DNA of 64,000 nt from Pseudarthrobacter sp. GA104 (GTDB lineage: Bacteria > Actinomycetota > Actinomycetes > Actinomycetales > Micrococcaceae), in NCBI RefSeq assembly GCF_009741265.1, contig NZ_WOWL01000001.1, positions 310,001-374,000 of the forward strand, given 5' to 3'. A program made the position numbers and the translations under genes. The notes below the pieces were generated by a model, which did not search any database, had not been told where the DNA came from, and saw only the letters and a program-made list of their open reading frames with translations. Below, in pieces: positions 56,278-64,000 of this stretch. Position 1 is the stretch's first letter. Every line of letters starts with the position of its first letter.

Positions 56278-57194
56278 TCGAACACCACACTTTCAAGGGA
56301 AGCCATGCCGCGTGCCCAGTCGGCAGCGGCCATCATTTTTTTGCCCGCAGGCTGGATGCGGGTCAGTTCCACGGCGTGCGATCCCGTGCCGACCAGCACG
56401 CTCTTGCCTTCGAGGAACAGGGTCCCGGGGGCAAGGCCGGTGACATCGGGCCGCAGCCGGACCGGTTCCAGCTTGACGCGCTGTCCGTCCAGGAAGGTCC
56501 ACGCACCGGGTTCGGGGGTTACGCCCCGGGCCTGCCGCCCGATCGCCAGCGCCGGATGGTTCCACTGAAGGTGGCCATCTTCGAGGGTCAACTTCGGCGC
56601 GTGGGAAACCTCGCCCGCCTGGGGTTGCGGGAAGGCCTTCCCTGCCTCGATGGCGGACAATGTCTGGGCCAGGAGCACGCCGCCGCTGTGGGACAGCCGC
56701 TCAAGGAGCTCTCCCGCCGTGTCCTCCGGCCCCACTGATTCCGTGAGGGTGCCGAACACGGGTCCCGTATCCAGTCCTTCCTCCAGCTGGAAGGTCACCG
56801 CTCCGGTGACATCGTCCCCTGCCATGATGGCGCGCTGTACCGGGGCCGCGCCGCGCCAGGCCGGCAGCAGGGAAAAGTGCAGGTTGATCCAGCCGTGCCG
56901 CGGGATCGCGAGGGCGGCCGGCGGAACCAGTCCGCCGTAGGCCACGATGGCGGCGACGTCAGGGTTTACCCCGGAGATCCTGGCCGTTGCCTCCGCGTCC
57001 ACGCGGGCGGCGTGGATGACCTCGATTCCCAGGTCAGCCGCGCGCGCAGCGACGGGGGACGGCGTGAGCACGCGCTTGCGGCCCACGGGGGCATCCGGGC
57101 GCGTCAGGACAGCAGCAACCTCGAAGCCGGCTTTTACGAGCGCATCCAGCGAAGGGACGGCGACGGCGGGGGTTCCCGCAAACAGGACCCTCAC
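56274..57194 (-). CDS. fmt: Methionyl-tRNA formyltransferase
   Basis: 306 residues from GTG 57194 overlapping the def stop. VLFAGTPAVAVPSLDALVKA, WINLHFSLLPAWRGAAPVQR, GVTFQL-equivalent GAVTFQLEEGLDTGPVFGTL and the C-terminal LEDGHLQWNHPALAIGRQAR. It formylates initiator Met-tRNA. The def-fmt-rsmB run is the usual translation-initiation cluster. Confidence 0.96.
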   Translation of the reverse strand: MRVLFAGTPAVAVPSLDALVKAGFEVAAVLTRPDAPVGRKRVLTPSPVAARAADLGIEVIHAARVDAEATARISGVNPDVAAIVAYGGLVPPAALAIPRHGWINLHFSLLPAWRGAAPVQRAIMAGDDVTGAVTFQLEEGLDTGPVFGTLTESVGPEDTAGELLERLSHSGGVLLAQTLSAIEAGKAFPQPQAGEVSHAPKLTLEDGHLQWNHPALAIGRQARGVTPEPGAWTFLDGQRVKLEPVRLRPDVTGLAPGTLFLEGKSVLVGTGSHAVELTRIQPAGKKMMAAADWARGMASLESVVFE

Positions 57195-57802
57195 CCTGCG
57201 CCGCCGGCTGCCCCGGCGCCAAAGCTCGAGCCCCGCGGGGAGCCTTGGGCGGGGCCGCCGAAACTGGACCCGACAGTCCTGGCGCGTTTCGTCGTCGTAC
57301 GTTCGGCGATGGAGTCGTAGTTGGCGTTGCGGATGGACCGCAGGGCGGTCTTCCGGTCCTCACCCTCGAGCCGGTCCGTGTAGAGGATGCCGTCCAGATG
57401 GTCGTTCTCGTGCTGGAAGCAGCGGGCCAGGAGCCCCTCCCCCTCCACCGTGACAGGGTTGCCGTGCATGTCGACGCCGGTGACGCGGGTGGCGCGGAAA
57501 CGCCGCACCGGAAAGCTGAGGCCGGGGATGGACAGGCAGCCTTCCACATGGTCGGGCTGGTAGTCCTCGCTGTTTTCCAGCACAGGATTGATGATGTGGC
57601 CCTCGACGCCGTCGATGCGGTAGGTAAAAACGCGCTGGCTTACGCCTACCTGCGGCGCGGCCAGGCCTGCACCGTCCACGTCCTCCATGGTTTCGGTCAT
57701 GTCCGCGACCAGCTTGGCCAGCTCCGGCCCGAATTCCGTCACGGGATCGGCAACTGTGCGCAGCACAGGGTCACCAATGATGCGGATATTCAGGATAGCC
57801 AT
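57191..57802 (-). CDS. def: Peptide deformylase
   Basis: 203 residues from ATG 57802 with GAGGAA upstream. Motif I GAGLAAPQVGVSQRV, motif II VEGCLSIPGLSFPV (metal Cys) and motif III LARCFQHENDHLDGILYTDR (metal His, catalytic Glu) are complete. It removes formyl from new proteins. The C-terminal 40 residues are a Gly/Ser-rich tail that is rarely this long (SSFGGPAQGSPRGSSFGAG). Confidence 0.96.
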   Translation of the reverse strand: MAILNIRIIGDPVLRTVADPVTEFGPELAKLVADMTETMEDVDGAGLAAPQVGVSQRVFTYRIDGVEGHIINPVLENSEDYQPDHVEGCLSIPGLSFPVRRFRATRVTGVDMHGNPVTVEGEGLLARCFQHENDHLDGILYTDRLEGEDRKTALRSIRNANYDSIAERTTTKRARTVGSSFGGPAQGSPRGSSFGAGAAGGAG

Positions 57803-57865
57803 GCGCTGTAGTTCCTCACGATTGACGGCAAAGGGGACCAATCCAGTTTAGGCGCAGAGAAACTG

Positions 57866-58726
57866 CTAGGCCGTTTGCACCTGCGCCAGCGGCGGCGGGG
57901 CGATGGGAAGCAGCGCCGCGCCGGCGCTGATGGTGTCCGCGGACAGCTCCCAGACCCGCCGCAGGGCGCAGAACTTCCACCAGTGATGCTTCAGGACTTC
58001 CGGGTTGGCGCGCACGGGACGGACCTCCGTCTCACCGATGGCCACCGCCAGCAGGACAGGGTTTTCACCGTACTGCCAGGGCTCCCACGTCCCTGCCTCG
58101 GGGTCCACCAGGCTTTCTTCGGCCTTCATGCCGGCCACCAGCTGCATCACCACTTTGTCATCGAGCGGCTTGACCAGGCCGTCCCGCGTGGTGCCCTTGG
58201 TCTTGTAATCGATCAGGCAGACGCGGCCGTTGATGCGGGCCACCAGGTCCAGGGTGCCGGCGTACCCCACGGCGTTGTTCCAGACGGTGATTTCCGGGGC
58301 GATGGGTTCCACCCGGAACAGGTCCCACCATTCATCGAACCGGACAGCGAAGGCCTCTTCCCCGTTGGCGGCCAAGGCCTCGCGGGCCTCCTTCATGGCG
58401 TGGGGACGCCCCAACGCACGAAGCGCCACCTGCTCGCAATAGTTATGTACCCGGTCCCCGCGCTTCGCCGCGTCATCGCGGTAGTTTTCGGCAGCCTTGG
58501 CCGCACGGTTGACGGCCTGCTTAATTTTGGCCGGGCTCCCCAGGCAGTCCGCCAGCAGCGGATCCTTGGCCAGGCTGCTCGCTCCCATGTACCCGAACCA
58601 GCCGTCCAGTCCGTGCGGCTGCTGGCTGATGACCGTGGTGATGGAGGGAACCGAGAACTGCTCCGACGTGGAGCGGGCGTACATCCGGCCGTATTCGGTG
58701 GCATGGGCGAGGAGTGGAGCTGTCAT
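57866..58726 (-). CDS. PD-(D/E)XK nuclease-like protein
   Basis: 286 residues. The PD-(D/E)XK core appears as RGDRVHNYCEQVALRALG near 90, EITVWNNAVGYAGTLDLVAR (Asp) near 148, and CLIDYKTKG (Glu replaced by Asp, then K) near 175. This order, GxxxH, E.V, GTLDLV, DYKTK, is the RecB/Cas4-type nuclease arrangement. Role unknown; it stands alone, between def and a tRNA gene, with no helicase or recombination partner. Starts at ATG 58726; unusual as a single-gene nuclease in core chromosome. Confidence 0.7.
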   Translation of the reverse strand: MTAPLLAHATEYGRMYARSTSEQFSVPSITTVISQQPHGLDGWFGYMGASSLAKDPLLADCLGSPAKIKQAVNRAAKAAENYRDDAAKRGDRVHNYCEQVALRALGRPHAMKEAREALAANGEEAFAVRFDEWWDLFRVEPIAPEITVWNNAVGYAGTLDLVARINGRVCLIDYKTKGTTRDGLVKPLDDKVVMQLVAGMKAEESLVDPEAGTWEPWQYGENPVLLAVAIGETEVRPVRANPEVLKHHWWKFCALRRVWELSADTISAGAALLPIAPPPLAQVQTA

Positions 58727-58828
58727 AGAAAAACTCTTTCACAGGGGGCCGACAAAATCTGCAGGCAGGATCCGCAAACAAAAAGGCCCGTTTCCGCTGC
58801 GAACGAGCGGAAACGGACCTCTGTGCGG

Positions 58829-58900
58829 TGGGCGATACTGGGTTCGAACCAGTGACCTCTTCGGTGTGAACGAAGCGCGCTACCACTGCGCCAATCGCCC
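58829..58900 (-). tRNA. tRNA-Val (CAC)
   Basis: 72 bases with acceptor GGGCGAT/ATCGCCC, discriminator A, anticodon stem CTTCG/CGAAG, loop TTCACAC giving CAC, and GGTTCGAACC T-arm. CCA is not encoded in full (ACC follows). Confidence 0.93.
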
Positions 58901-59197
58901 TGATGCATTTGAATGCTAGCCGACGTTTACGTAATTCAAAAATCGCCGGCCTCGACCCGCCCGGGCCGCCCTGCTGCGGCCCCGCAACAGGGCAAGGGAA
59001 GAGCCAAAAGGTCCCCGTCCGCCGTCGTGAATTACACCCCTGTAACTCACCTGCTTCCGCGCCAGCACTGGGAAGCACGGTCACGCCGCGCGCACCTGGC
59101 GGGGGCGATTTGGAGAATCCCTGAACCTCCTATATTGTTTTTACTCGTTGGAACGCGAGGAAATGCCGGGAACGGCAAGGAATCAACCCTCCAAAAT

Positions 59198-59270
<73 letters not shown>

Positions 59271-59317
59271 CGCAGGACACTGTCACAGCAAAAGTTCTCC
59301 GGAACCGACGCTTACAC

Positions 59318-59388
59318 GGTGGGTTGGCCGAGAGGCGAGGCAGCGGCCTGCAAAGCCGTATACACGGGTTCGAATCCCGTACCCACCT
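59318..59388 (+). tRNA. tRNA-Cys (GCA)
   Basis: 71 bases: acceptor GGTGGGT/ACCCACC, discriminator T, loop CTGCAAA giving GCA, GGTTCGAATCCCG T-arm. Lies between the Gly and Val genes. Confidence 0.94.
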
Positions 59389-59427
59389 CGGTGAAAACCA
59401 TGGTTTCCGGATTGAACCGGATGCAAT

Positions 59428-59502
59428 GGGCGATTGGCGCAGCGGTAGCGCGCTTCCCTGACACGGAAGAGGTCACTGGTTCGATCCCAGTATCGCCCAC
59501 CA
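59428..59502 (+). tRNA. tRNA-Val (GAC), copy 1
   Basis: 75 bases including an encoded CCA at 59500-59502: acceptor GGGCGAT/ATCGCCC, loop CTGACAC giving GAC. Body identical to copy 2 at 59673, which lacks the encoded CCA. Confidence 0.94.
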
Positions 59503-59560
59503 AGCAAGGAAACTTGCTTCATGCAGTACGCACCGGCTCCGGCCGGAACGCACTTCATAC

Positions 59561-59633
<73 letters not shown>

Positions 59634-59672
59634 CTCTTACTCTAAAATCCCATAAGCCGGGCTTCCGGTTCC

Positions 59673-59744
59673 GGGCGATTGGCGCAGCGGTAGCGCGCTT
59701 CCCTGACACGGAAGAGGTCACTGGTTCGATCCCAGTATCGCCCA
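59673..59744 (+). tRNA. tRNA-Val (GAC), copy 2
   Basis: 72 bases, same body as copy 1 with loop CTGACAC. The downstream CAT shows CCA is not encoded. Last tRNA of the cluster; a terminator follows seven bases later. Confidence 0.94.
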
Positions 59745-59750
59745 CATGCA

Positions 59751-59776
59751 GCAGCTCCCCGGAGCTGCTTTTTTCT
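59751..59776 (+). terminator. Rho-independent terminator of tRNA cluster
   Basis: GCAGCTCC-CC-GGAGCTGC hairpin followed by TTTTTTC. Strong and correctly placed after the last tRNA. Confidence 0.9.
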
Positions 59777-59903
59777 TGCCCGGTAGCCTGCATCCGCTAC
59801 GGGCGAACGGCCAAAGCCCCCGGTTTCCTTGTTGGGTGTTCCCCGCAGGGCTAGGATCGAACGCGGAGGAGCGACCTGGCTCCGCGATTGAAGGGAGGTG
59901 CTC

Positions 59904-60167
59904 GTGGGACTGATTGACGATCTAAAGGGCAAGGCTCAGGGTCTCATCCGCGGCAACGAGCAGGCCATCAAGAACGGCATCAACAAGGCCGGTGATTTCG
60001 TCGACACCAAGACCGGAGGCAAGTACTCGGGCCACGTCGACAAAGTCCAGAATGGCGCTTCCAAGCTCATTGACAAGAACGGAACCCCGGGCCAGGCACC
60101 TGCCGCTGAGCAGGTTCCGCCGGTCACTCCCGTCAACCCGGTTCCGCCGGCTGACAGGACTCCGTAA
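59904..60167 (+). CDS. MT0933-like antitoxin-family small protein
   Basis: 87 residues from GTG 59904, five bases after GGGAGG; the GTG at 59898 overlaps that site. The start LIDDLKGKAQGLIRGNEQAI then GDFVDTKTGGKYSGHVDKVQ follows the mycobacterial MT0933/Rv0909 antitoxin pattern (charged amphipathic helices). The last 25 residues are proline-rich (PPVTPVNPVPPADRTP). No toxin gene is next to it, so an antitoxin role is only by family name; a stress-related CsbD-like role is equally possible. Confidence 0.8.
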   Translation: MGLIDDLKGKAQGLIRGNEQAIKNGINKAGDFVDTKTGGKYSGHVDKVQNGASKLIDKNGTPGQAPAAEQVPPVTPVNPVPPADRTP

Positions 60168-60206
60168 CAAGGATTTGGCCAGGGTCTTGCCCTAGCACGT
60201 CAAGGG

Positions 60207-60240
60207 GGTGCAGGTCCCGCCGGGAGGCGGCACCTGCACC
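60207..60240 (+). terminator. Terminator-like hairpin after the MT0933-type gene
   Basis: GGTGCAGGT and ACCTGCACC are perfect 9-base arms with inner GCCGGGAGGCGGC pairing, followed by TTTGGCGTTT. It lies between the convergent ends of the small protein gene and zapE. Confidence 0.65.
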
Positions 60241-60303
60241 TTTGGCGTTTAAGGACTGCCGGCATTCAAGGACGACGGCGGGTGGCCGGCAGCCGCCTGA
60301 GGC

Positions 60304-61341
60304 CTAGGACGGCTCGTGGTTCTGGCCCTCGCGGGCCAGCGCGGTGAGGCGGGAGACAGCGCGGAAGTACTTCTTCATGTAGCCGCCGGTCATCATGTCC
60401 TCGGTGAAGAGCTGGTCGAACGGCACGCCGCTGGCAAGGATGGGCACGTCCTTGTCGTACAGCCTGTCGGCAAGCACCACGAACCTGAGCGCCACAGCCT
60501 GCTCCGTGATGGTGTGCACGTTGCGCCACACCACCCCGTCAATGCCGTCGATCAGCTGGCGGTAGCGGCTGGGGTGCACCCCGGCCAGGTGCGCAATCAG
60601 GGTGCTGAACTCGTCCTGCGCAACCGTCTTTCCGTCGAACTCCGCCTTCATGTGGGAGGACAGTTCGCTGTTCTTCAGCGGGGCCGGCGCCGCGGGCAGG
60701 CCCCGGTGGCGGAAGTCTTCCCCGTCAATCCGGATGACGTCGAACTGGTCCGCCAGCACCTGGATCTCGCGCTGGAAGTCCACCGCCGCGAACCTGCCGT
60801 CGCCCAGCGATCCTGGCAGCGTGTTGGAGGTGGCTGCCAGTTTCACCCCGGCGTCGGCCAGCTCGCGCATCAGCCGGGACATCAGGACAGTGTCGCCCGG
60901 ATCGTCGAGCTCGAATTCATCGATGCAGACAAGTTTGTAGCTGCTGAGCGCCTCAACTGTCTTGCGAAAGGACAGGGCACCCACCAGGTTGGTGTACTCC
61001 ACGAACGTGCCGAAGGCCTTCGGGCCGGGCGCCGCGTGCCACAACGAGGCCAGCAGGTGGGTCTTGCCGACGCCGAACCCGCCGTCAAGGTAGATGCCGG
61101 CGCGGGAACCGTCCTTCTTCGCGAACAGTTTCTTGAACAGCCCCCCACCGCCGTTGGAACCGACGCCGTCGGCAAAGCCCTCCAACGCCCGCACGGCGGC
61201 GGACTGGCTGGGCTGCTTGGGATCGGGGCGGTAGCTGGCAAAGGAAACCTGGCCGAATCGCGGTGACGGGTAAAACCCTTTAAGGAGTTCATCCACCGAA
61301 ACTGCCGGAGTGCGGGCGGCAAGCTGTTCGATCTGTACCAA
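60304..61341 (-). CDS. zapE: ZapE/AFG1-like ATPase
   Basis: 345 residues from TTG 61341 (no ATG fits; the ribosome site is weak). Walker A is [20 protein letters not shown] near 90 and Walker [21 protein letters not shown] near 148; [20 protein letters not shown] and [14 protein letters not shown] (sensor region) complete the AFG1-like AAA core. In E. coli ZapE acts on the Z-ring; AFG1 relatives are chaperone-like. Divergent from the sulfurtransferase gene. Confidence 0.88.
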   Translation of the reverse strand: MVQIEQLAARTPAVSVDELLKGFYPSPRFGQVSFASYRPDPKQPSQSAAVRALEGFADGVGSNGGGGLFKKLFAKKDGSRAGIYLDGGFGVGKTHLLASLWHAAPGPKAFGTFVEYTNLVGALSFRKTVEALSSYKLVCIDEFELDDPGDTVLMSRLMRELADAGVKLAATSNTLPGSLGDGRFAAVDFQREIQVLADQFDVIRIDGEDFRHRGLPAAPAPLKNSELSSHMKAEFDGKTVAQDEFSTLIAHLAGVHPSRYRQLIDGIDGVVWRNVHTITEQAVALRFVVLADRLYDKDVPILASGVPFDQLFTEDMMTGGYMKKYFRAVSRLTALAREGQNHEPS

Positions 61342-61557
61342 GGTGGTCCGTTCTGCTGGTGGGTGGTCCCCAGAAAGGATACCGGCATTGCGCCCGGGCT
61401 TTTAATGCCGCAGGTCCCTGTGGCGGCCGGCGTGATGAAGGCAACATTGCGCCCTGTTAACGGAATGCGGACATGGCCCGGGGCGCTGGCTAGGGTGGAA
61501 CCAGGTCCCCTTCAGGTCCAGCAGGCCGCCCGTGTCCTCAATGAAAGGCCAGGAAAA

Positions 61558-62481
61558 ATGCCCTATCCCGTTGAACAGAATGAGAAGTTCGCCGCCTACG
61601 CCCACCCGGAGCGGCTGGTTTCCACGGAGTGGCTTGCTGCCGCCCTGGAAAGTGGCGCTGCCGCCAACGGAGAGCTGGTGGTAGTGGAATCCGACGAGGA
61701 CGTGCTCCTGTACGAAACCGGCCACATCCCCGGCGCCGTAAAGATCGACTGGCACACGGACCTCAATGACGAAGTGACCCGCGACTACGTGGACGGGGCC
61801 GCGTTCGCGGAACTGGCGGCGTCGAAGGGGATTTCCCGTGACAGCACCGTGGTCATCTACGGAGACAAGTCCAACTGGTGGGCCGCCTACGCCCTGTGGG
61901 TCTTCACCCTTTTCGGCCACGAGGATGTGCGGCTCCTCGACGGCGGCCGGGACAAGTGGATTGCCGAAGGACGCGAACTCACCACGGAGAAGCCGGCACC
62001 TGCCAGGGCCGACTACCCGGTTGTTGAGCGCAACGACGCTCCCATCCGCGCCTTCAAGGAAGACGTCCTTGCGCACTTCGGCAAGCCGCTCATCGATGTC
62101 CGCTCCCCCGAGGAATACACCGGCCAGCGCACCCACATGCCGGCGTACCCGGAAGAAGGCGCCCTGCGCGGCGGCCACATTCCCACTGCTGCGTCGATCC
62201 CGTGGGCACGCGCTGCCGCCGCGGACGGCACCTACCGCAGCCGGGAGGAACTTGAAGCCCTCTATCTTGGCGAAGCAGGCCTGAAGGCAGGCGACGACGT
62301 CGTGGCCTACTGCCGTATCGGCGAACGTTCCAGTCACACCTGGTTCGCCCTCAAATACCTCCTCGGCTTCGACACCGTCCGTAACTACGACGGCTCCTGG
62401 ACCGAATGGGGCAACGCCGTGCGCGTACCGATCGCCAAGGGTGCGGAACGCGGTTCCGTCCCTGCCGCCGTCGGCGCCTGA
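61558..62481 (+). CDS. sseA: Thiosulfate/3-mercaptopyruvate sulfurtransferase (two rhodanese domains)
   Basis: 307 residues from ATG 61558 with AGGAA upstream. The inactive N-terminal rhodanese domain (about 20-145, [20 protein letters not shown]) lacks the Cys; the C-terminal domain (about 170-295) has the active-site loop [20 protein letters not shown]. It transfers sulfane sulfur to cyanide or other acceptors. The SufE-like gene follows 38 bases later, which suggests a joint sulfur-handling role. Confidence 0.9.
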   Translation: MPYPVEQNEKFAAYAHPERLVSTEWLAAALESGAAANGELVVVESDEDVLLYETGHIPGAVKIDWHTDLNDEVTRDYVDGAAFAELAASKGISRDSTVVIYGDKSNWWAAYALWVFTLFGHEDVRLLDGGRDKWIAEGRELTTEKPAPARADYPVVERNDAPIRAFKEDVLAHFGKPLIDVRSPEEYTGQRTHMPAYPEEGALRGGHIPTAASIPWARAAAADGTYRSREELEALYLGEAGLKAGDDVVAYCRIGERSSHTWFALKYLLGFDTVRNYDGSWTEWGNAVRVPIAKGAERGSVPAAVGA

Positions 62482-62519
62482 CGCGGCCCGCGGCGGCGTA
62501 ATTGCGTAGACTTGGACTG

Positions 62520-62978
62520 ATGACTACTCAAGCCTTGCCTTCCGCCCTGGCGGCAATCGTGGACGACTTCCAGGCCCTCACTGAACCCGAGCGGCTCCAG
62601 TTGCTGCTGGAATTCTCCCAGGGCCTCCCGGAACTGCCGGACCGGCTCAAGGACCACCCCGAACTGCTGGAACAGGTCGTGGAGTGCCAGTCTCCGCTCT
62701 TCCTGACCATCGAGACGGAGAGTGAGGGCGGGCCCGGCGCCGCCGTGCGGCTGTTCTTCAAGGCCCCTGCGGAGGCTCCCACAACACGCGGCTTCGCCGG
62801 CGTGCTCCATGAGGGCCTGGACGGGCTGTCCGCCGAGGAGATCCTCTCGGTTCCGGACGACATGCCCGAGCTCCTGGGGCTCACCAGGGCCATCACGCCC
62901 CTGCGCATGCGGGGCATGACCGCGATGCTGGGGAGGATCAAGCGCAGGGTCGCTGCGGCTACTGCCGGACGTTCCTAG
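62520..62978 (+). CDS. SufE-like cysteine-desulfurase accessory protein
   Basis: 152 residues from ATG 62520. The active Cys is in LEQVVECQSPLFLTIETES near 50-68, as in SufE (GCQS). The C-terminal half fits SufE (GFAGVLHEGLDGLSAEEILS, LLGLTRAITPLRMRGMTAML). TAGACT at 62507-62512 ends seven bases before ATG, with no Shine-Dalgarno, so leaderless translation is likely. It probably accepts sulfur for iron-sulfur cluster assembly; the adjacent sulfurtransferase fits. Confidence 0.88.
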   Translation: MTTQALPSALAAIVDDFQALTEPERLQLLLEFSQGLPELPDRLKDHPELLEQVVECQSPLFLTIETESEGGPGAAVRLFFKAPAEAPTTRGFAGVLHEGLDGLSAEEILSVPDDMPELLGLTRAITPLRMRGMTAMLGRIKRRVAAATAGRS

Positions 62979-62999
62979 CACCCGCGGCGGAAAGCACCC

Positions 63000-63506
63000 A
63001 TGGCACGCAAGAGCGCAGCACAGGGAACCCCGGCAACAGCGGCTCTGGCCGCGGCCGGGGTTCCCTTTGTGCTCCACCCGTATACCCACGATCCCGCAGC
63101 CGCTAGCTACGGTGCGGAAGCGGCCGAGGTCCTGGGCGTCGATCCATCGAGGGTCTTCAAGACCCTCATGGTGGAAGTGGAGGGGCGGCTGGCCGTGGGA
63201 ATCGTACCGGTCAGCGGAACCCTTGACCTGAAGGCGTTCGCCGCAGCACTGGGAGCCAAGAAGGCGGCAATGGCAGATCCCGCGGCGGCCCAACGGCGCA
63301 CCGGCTACGTGCTCGGCGGCATTTCACCGCTGGGCCAGCGGCTGCCGTCCCCCACTGTGCTGGACGCCAGCGCCCTGGCGCTGGACACCCTGCTGGTCTC
63401 CGGTGGCAGGCGCGGGCTGGACATCGAGCTGGCACCGGCGGACCTGGTCCGCCTCACGGACGCCGTCACGGCCTCCATCAGCTCACTCGCCCCCGGAAGC
63501 CATTGA
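63000..63506 (+). CDS. ybaK: YbaK/EbsC-family Cys-tRNA(Pro) deacylase
   Basis: 168 residues. AALAAAGVPFVLHPYTHDPA, GVDPSRVFKTLMVEVEGRLA (conserved Lys), VPVSGTLDLKAFAAALGAKK and GYVLGGISPLGQRLPSPTVL give the full YbaK pattern. It removes Cys wrongly attached to tRNA-Pro. Its 3' end overlaps the convergent hydrolase gene by 24 bases. Confidence 0.93.
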   Translation: MARKSAAQGTPATAALAAAGVPFVLHPYTHDPAAASYGAEAAEVLGVDPSRVFKTLMVEVEGRLAVGIVPVSGTLDLKAFAAALGAKKAAMADPAAAQRRTGYVLGGISPLGQRLPSPTVLDASALALDTLLVSGGRRGLDIELAPADLVRLTDAVTASISSLAPGSH

Positions 63507-64000
63507 GCTCAAGGCGCCCGGGTTGAGCCTGGGAGCCAGCTGCTGCCGCAGCCAGGCCTTGACCTGGCCTTCCCAGCGGTCGGGGTCGACATTCCATTCC
63601 TTGGTGTGCCGGGCCTGGTGGAAGGGCTCGAAGGTCACCATCTCCGGGTTTCGCTCCGCAAGCAGGGCCGAAGGCTCGTAGGGCACATATTCGTCGTCCA
63701 CGCTGTGGAGGATCAGGGTGGGCGTCCGCAGCTCAACTGCGCGGGACACCCAGTCCATCACCTTCAGGTCCACGGGCGCGGACAGTCCGGTGAGCCGCCT
63801 GCCCAGGGGGTGCCCCAGCATAAGCTGGCCATACCGCCCCACCAGGGAGGGGATCCTGTTCAGCTGTGCGTGGTGGGCCAGCACATTGACCCAGTCGGTG
63901 ACGGGCGCATCGAGCACCATGGCCCGGATCAGGTGCCGGTAGCGGGACAGGTCGGCGGTCTGCAGGCAGATGGCGCCTCCCATCGACCAGCCGAACAGCA
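63483..64000 (-). CDS. Alpha/beta hydrolase, 5' end outside window
   Basis: The visible 172 codons begin LFGWSMGGAICLQTADLSRY (nucleophile Ser) and include LRTPTLILHSVDDEYVPYEP (acid) and QARHTKEWNVDPDRWEGQVK (histidine). It is a serine hydrolase of unknown substrate. It aligns residue by residue with the island hydrolase at 22614-23789 over this part, so the two are paralogues or one was captured by the element. Confidence 0.88.
   Translation of the reverse strand, partial: LFGWSMGGAICLQTADLSRYRHLIRAMVLDAPVTDWVNVLAHHAQLNRIPSLVGRYGQLMLGHPLGRRLTGLSAPVDLKVMDWVSRAVELRTPTLILHSVDDEYVPYEPSALLAERNPEMVTFEPFHQARHTKEWNVDPDRWEGQVKAWLRQQLAPRLNPGALSSMASGGE

Noticed and set aside
59904-60167. Complete toxin-antitoxin pair
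   Set aside because: The small MT0933-type protein has no adjacent toxin gene, so a TA module is not supported.

Overview
The window comes from a high-GC actinobacterium, most likely Arthrobacter/Pseudarthrobacter or a close Micrococcaceae relative. The evidence is the dense GC-rich coding, frequent GTG and TTG starts, ATGA/GTGA start-stop overlaps, and the core gene order pdtaR / pyk / gltD-gltB / lgt / trpA-trpB-trpC / HGxxPAAW protein / trpP / trpE / hisI. No database search was run; family names come from motifs and memory of the families.

Left part (1 to about 30,570) is a genomic island that looks like an integrative conjugative element (ICE). Its right end is set by a tyrosine integrase gene next to the 3' end of an intact tRNA-Leu(CAA). 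No copy of the tRNA 3' end was found further left, so the left end is probably outside the window, and the catabolic genes at 1-2489 (tartrate/D-malate dehydrogenase family, a small unknown protein, CitE-like lyase, FAH-family hydrolase) may be cargo. The transfer machinery is of the single-stranded-DNA type seen in Firmicutes and Actinobacteria: zinc-finger/coiled-coil accessory protein and MobF relaxase-helicase on the + strand; SSB, ArdC-like antirestriction protein, a DUF4913-like protein, VirD4-type coupling protein, a VirB4-type ATPase split over two genes, VirB6-like channel protein, small two-helix membrane protein, NlpC/P60 wall hydrolase, VirB8-like protein and a sigma-factor-like protein on the - strand. 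Several very small ORFs lie between these.

From 21.3 to 28 kb there is an accessory zone: two related winged-helix regulators, two related EspR-like regulators, an overlapping - strand run (ImmA-type metallopeptidase, multi-pass membrane protein, EspR-like protein, alpha/beta hydrolase), then a two-gene unit of unknown function on the + strand, a 5'-truncated IS5-type transposase that has cut off a lipoprotein gene, an excisionase-like gene and the integrase.

Right part (30,570-64,000) is core chromosome. It holds pdtaR, pyruvate kinase, glutamate synthase, lgt, tryptophan genes, hisI, hisF-hisG-hisE, the FMN-riboswitch-controlled riboflavin operon (ribD-ribE-ribB-ribA-ribH, with a 27-codon leader ORF), rpe, rsmB-fmt-def, a PD-(D/E)XK-type protein, a tRNA cluster (Val, Gly, Cys, Val, Gly, Val), an MT0933-type small protein, zapE, a thiosulfate sulfurtransferase, a SufE-like protein, a YbaK-type deacylase and a truncated alpha/beta hydrolase that is a paralogue of the one on the island.
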